Shown piece by piece: positions 61,087 to 64,000 of a stretch of DNA of 64,000 nt (positions are counted from its first letter, which is position 1; every line of letters starts with the position of its first letter). The notes beneath the pieces are model-generated. The model was not told the DNA's origin. It searched no databases and saw only the letters and a list, made by a program, of their open reading frames with translations. A program made the position numbers and the translations under genes. Source of the stretch: Podocnemis expansa (taxonomy: Eukaryota; Chordata; Testudines; Podocnemididae); contig ML681963.1 of the NCBI GenBank assembly GCA_007922195.1, forward strand, positions 140,454,449 through 140,518,448. Direction: 5' to 3'.

Positions 61087-61469
61087 AGTACGCCTACACT
61101 GGAGCCTTAGGTTGACTTAAGGAAGCGTAAGTCAACCTATGGACCCCTGTGGCCGCACTGGACTTTTATTAAGTTGACTTAAGGGCTTCCTTAAGTCAGC
61201 TTAATAACACCACCACTTAAAGTTGACTTAACGCTAAAGTTGACCTTATTAAATCAACTTAAGCCAGTGTAGATAGGGAGTAGCCTGTAAGTTGACTTAA
61301 TTGGCCTCCAGGCCCCCTCCCAGAGTTCCTGGCAACCAGGAAGGGTCGACCTAGCACCTGCCAGCGTTGACACAGGTAGTCGACAAGAATTTTCAGTGTG
61401 GATGCTTTAAGTCAACTCAAAGTTGACCTTGGTAAGTCAACTTAACAGAGCCTCCAGTGTAGACATACT
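61087..61469. mobile_element. MITE built of AAGTTGACTT words
   Basis: 383 bases with ends AGTACGCCTACACTGGAG and CTCCAGTGTAGACATACT, flanked by CCCTTG on both sides (61081-61086 and 61470-61475). The interior has many TTAAGTTGACTTAA-type palindromic words. Related in structure to 55606-55880. Confidence 0.75.
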
Positions 61470-61475
61470 CCCTTG

Positions 61476-62450
61476 ATGGAAGTGTAGTGGTTGTAGAAAC
61501 AGTGGGGAAATTTGGGACAAAAAATGCCTAATATACGCAGAACCTCTGAGAGTGAATGTAGGCTGAAGGAAGGACATGATATACTTCAGAAAACCCTTGG
61601 CAGAAACAAACCCTTGAGCTAGATCTGATGTCATAATCTCGCTGAACTCCTATCTTTATCATAAGAAAGCTTAAGAACTGGAGTCAAACCCTAAGAGCAC
61701 TTGTAAGTCCAATTGACTTCAGTACTACTTAGAATTTGACCCTCTGTTCTGTTCCAAGAGGTTTTTAACATCTGTCTAAATAGAATTTAAAGGATTCAAC
61801 TTAATTGGAGAACAGAGAGAATGGCCAGTGGGGACTTTCTTAACTGTCACACTTCTTCAAAAGAAAATAAGACAACCAATTTTGAAGCACACCTGCTCTG
61901 TCTCTGAAATCTTCCTCTCACTGCCAGTGAAATAGTTCAGTGAAAACATGGGGAAGACAGCCTTTCACACTCCAAGTTTTTTCAGGTCTCCTATATTTCT
62001 ATAGGAGCTTGTCAAATCATTGACCAACTAAAGGTGAGCTGAAACCCCTCATTCTTGCCAAACTCTGAGTTCCAACTTGCATGTTTCTCTCTGAGTTCAA
62101 CTTGCAATGAAAAATAGTGTTGAAATTTGAATTTCAATGAAAAGAAGGGAAGAAATTTAGCTGATTTTTTTTTTAGATTTATTTATTTGTTACTAGCTAC
62201 ACTTAAAGGATAAAAGAACACAAAAATATGCAGTATTTGCTTTTCTTACTTTATTTTACGTGATGGTGAGCTGATCAGCTCATTTAGGGAAAACCTCAAA
62301 CCCTCATTTTTGGGGCTGATCTTAGCAGGTAGGTAAAAGGAGGAAAACATTTTTCAGCTATTTTATTTCAAAATGTTTGCTATGTTGTTGAAAACAATGG
62401 AGGGTTTGCCTGAGTAAGGATTTTTGTATTTGACCCAGGATATGCTGTAT
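61476..62450. other. No gene recognised
   Basis: AT-rich sequence; no supported feature. Confidence 0.4.
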
Positions 62451-63110
62451 TGTAATCAGGGGTTAAAGGAGGCCAGAACGCCCTGGCACAGTGTTCTGGG
62501 GCCCACCACTTGTAGGGGCCAGCATTCTGGGGCCCTGCATTCCCCCAGGCCTGGCTAACGGGGCAGCAGGTGGGAACAAGCACAGCCACCCCTCCCCACT
62601 TTTCCCAGAACCTGCAGCAGCCTGGCCTCTACCTGTTGAGCCAAGGTGGCGCACACAGCCTAGACCAAATCTTGAGCCCATGCTGTCTCTTGCCAGCCAG
62701 CTGGCACCACAGCTGCAGCCTCCCTCCCCCCGACCTGGTTCCTTCACCACTTTGGTGCAGCTGTGAGGCCCCATGCACTCTTTCCCTGCCCCACGGGGTA
62801 AACGGCTGGGGGTGGGTGGGGTGGGGATGATCGGGCAGACGGCAGGGAAAGGGCTCAGGGGGTGGGGTAGGAAGAAGGGGTTGGGATGGTGGGCTGGGAG
62901 CACATAGAGAAAGAGGAGTCTGATGTGGGGCAGGCATTTTCAGGGGCAGTCGCTGGGGGAGCAGGCATTTTGGGGGGGCAGTAGCTGGGCTGGAGGGGCA
63001 GGCACTCAGGGGTGCAGTAGCTGGGATGGGTGAAGGGGGCCTGAACCTTCATGAAGGGGGTCCAGAAGTCTAGGATGGTTCTGGGGCCCAACAAATTATA
63101 CATTAACCAC
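62451..63110. repeat. G-rich block with a minisatellite
   Basis: A GC-rich stretch with overlapping open frames on both strands and no protein family. At about 62928-63035 a unit of roughly 35 bases (GGGGCAG..GCTGGG..GCAGGCA) repeats three times. The open frames are low-complexity products of composition. Probably a repeat-derived segment. Confidence 0.5.
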
Positions 63111-63177
63111 TGATTTTAACAGAGGAGGGCTCATATGCAAATCCCAAATTTGAACAGCTCTGAACTTAGAACACAAG

Positions 63178-63730
63178 ATATACCTATATACTTATGTGTA
63201 AGCCAAGATTTTTGTGCCTGAAAATCCCCTTTAAAAAGGGCACTCGGCTTATACATGGGTCAGAGAGCAACCCCAGCCCAGGAATTTTAAATCTCCTGCC
63301 CTGAGCATGCTCTCAGCATGCTCGGGGGGGGGAGGAGGTCCTAGCGCCTGTCTAGCTACCAGATTGGCCATACTGGGTGCTCAGCCCAGGCAGGGCTTAA
63401 AGTAAGAGTAGCGAGCCCCAGCCTGTGCCTACCCACTGGAGCAGCCAGGTAAGGGGACCCTGGGGGTGGGTCAGCCCAGGGGAACCAGCATCAGGGCCCG
63501 GGGGTTAGAGAGAGTGTCAGGGACAGTGGTGGCATGCCCCAGGGGGTAGGGAGGGTGTCAGGGATAGCAAGGGAAGTGGCGGCACGGTGGTGGGGGTTAG
63601 AGGCCCGAGGCCACGGAGGGGCTTCAGCTTATGCATGGGTCATGCATATTTTTCTTCCCTTTTTTGTGGGGGGGTCATAAGCGGGGGTCGTTTTATGTGC
63701 AGGTCAGCTTATTCACAAGTATATACAGTA
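63178..63730. mobile_element. DNA-transposon-like element with ATATACTT termini
   Basis: The left end CTATATACTTATGTGTAAGC and the right end GCTTATTCACAAGTATATAC are imperfect inverted repeats over about 20 bases. Sub-terminal parts are also inverted: CACTCGGCTTATACATGGGTC on the left, and CAGCTTATGCATGGGTC as a direct internal copy. No transposase seen. Confidence 0.6.
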
Positions 63731-63789
63731 AATTCAGCTCTGAACTTTACAACTAGCTTCTGTCTCTGTGATGGGCTGAACCAAATGCT

Positions 63790-64000
63790 TAGATCTTAGC
63801 ATAATGTGGTCTAGAAGGAATTACAATAAACTGAGTGTAAAACTGCTTGAAAGACTGTATTCCAAGAGTAGTTATCAATGGTTTGCTGTAAGCCTGGGAG
63901 AACATATCTACTGTGGTTTCACAGGGGTCTCCTTTGGGCCTGGTACAAGTCAATATTTTCATTAATGACTTGGATAATGGAGTGAATAGTATGCTTGAAG
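63790..64000 (+). mobile_element. LINE reverse transcriptase fragment, cut by window end
   Basis: The last 100 bases encode a decayed VSQGSPLGLVQ then [12 protein letters not shown], which align with the [19 protein letters not shown] block of the CR1 at 17850-17910. The preceding stretch matches the [10 protein letters not shown] region in weaker form. Plus strand; an older CR1-type copy. Confidence 0.75.

Noticed and set aside
61087..61469. Hairpin-rich block read as an RNA gene
   Set aside because: Terminal inverted repeats and a flanking CCCTTG duplication identify it as a mobile element.
62463..62937. Several overlapping open frames in the GC-rich block, up to 146 codons
   Set aside because: Low-complexity, open in several frames and on both strands at once, which is typical of GC-rich non-coding DNA.

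Overview
This window looks like genomic DNA from a non-avian sauropsid, most likely a crocodilian or turtle. The evidence is one recognisable vertebrate gene, fast skeletal muscle troponin T (TNNT3), lying in repeats typical of reptiles: CR1 LINEs with an esterase-like ORF1, a Penelope-like element (PLE) and many derivatives, a Ty3/Gypsy-type element, CORE-SINE copies and many short hAT-like or Harbinger-like MITEs. I cannot name the species from sequence alone.

Layout. 1-1999: 5' part of a Gypsy-type LTR retrotransposon on the minus strand, cut by the window edge. 2833-3925: a solo LTR with perfect 5-bp target duplications. 4321-8935: a nearly full-length but frameshifted CR1 on the minus strand. 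9886-11715: a retroviral-type integrase remnant and a C-rich degenerate repeat. 12113-18860: nested PLE derivatives, a 2.0-kb hAT-like element and a second CR1. 19240-24550: MITEs and old CR1 fragments. 24552-26518: a PLE with inverted terminal repeats. About 26825-60000: TNNT3 on the minus strand, 3' end first. 60000-64000: more MITEs, a G-rich minisatellite and a LINE fragment cut by the right edge.

TNNT3. Ten ordinary coding exons are identified, each with consensus splice sites and compatible phase, from the C-terminal exon (27150-27204) to an acidic exon (46391-46435). Upstream (higher coordinates) lie eight tandem copies of a 15-nt exon of the V-H-E-E type, inside roughly 1.1-1.3-kb duplicated units. 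They match in type and position the alternatively spliced short exons that build the hypervariable N-terminal tail (the 'P exons' of birds). Two copies look fully usable, one carries two stop codons, and five have a lost or altered splice site. The start-codon exon is not in the window. One of the two usual mutually exclusive C-terminal exons (beta type) is present; I could not find the alpha type.

The most interesting signals are the exon array and its decay pattern, hammerhead-ribozyme-like motifs in the PLE repeats, snapback PLE derivatives used as insertion sites by other elements, and a solo LTR with three tandem YY1-like sites ahead of CCAAT, GC and TATA boxes.
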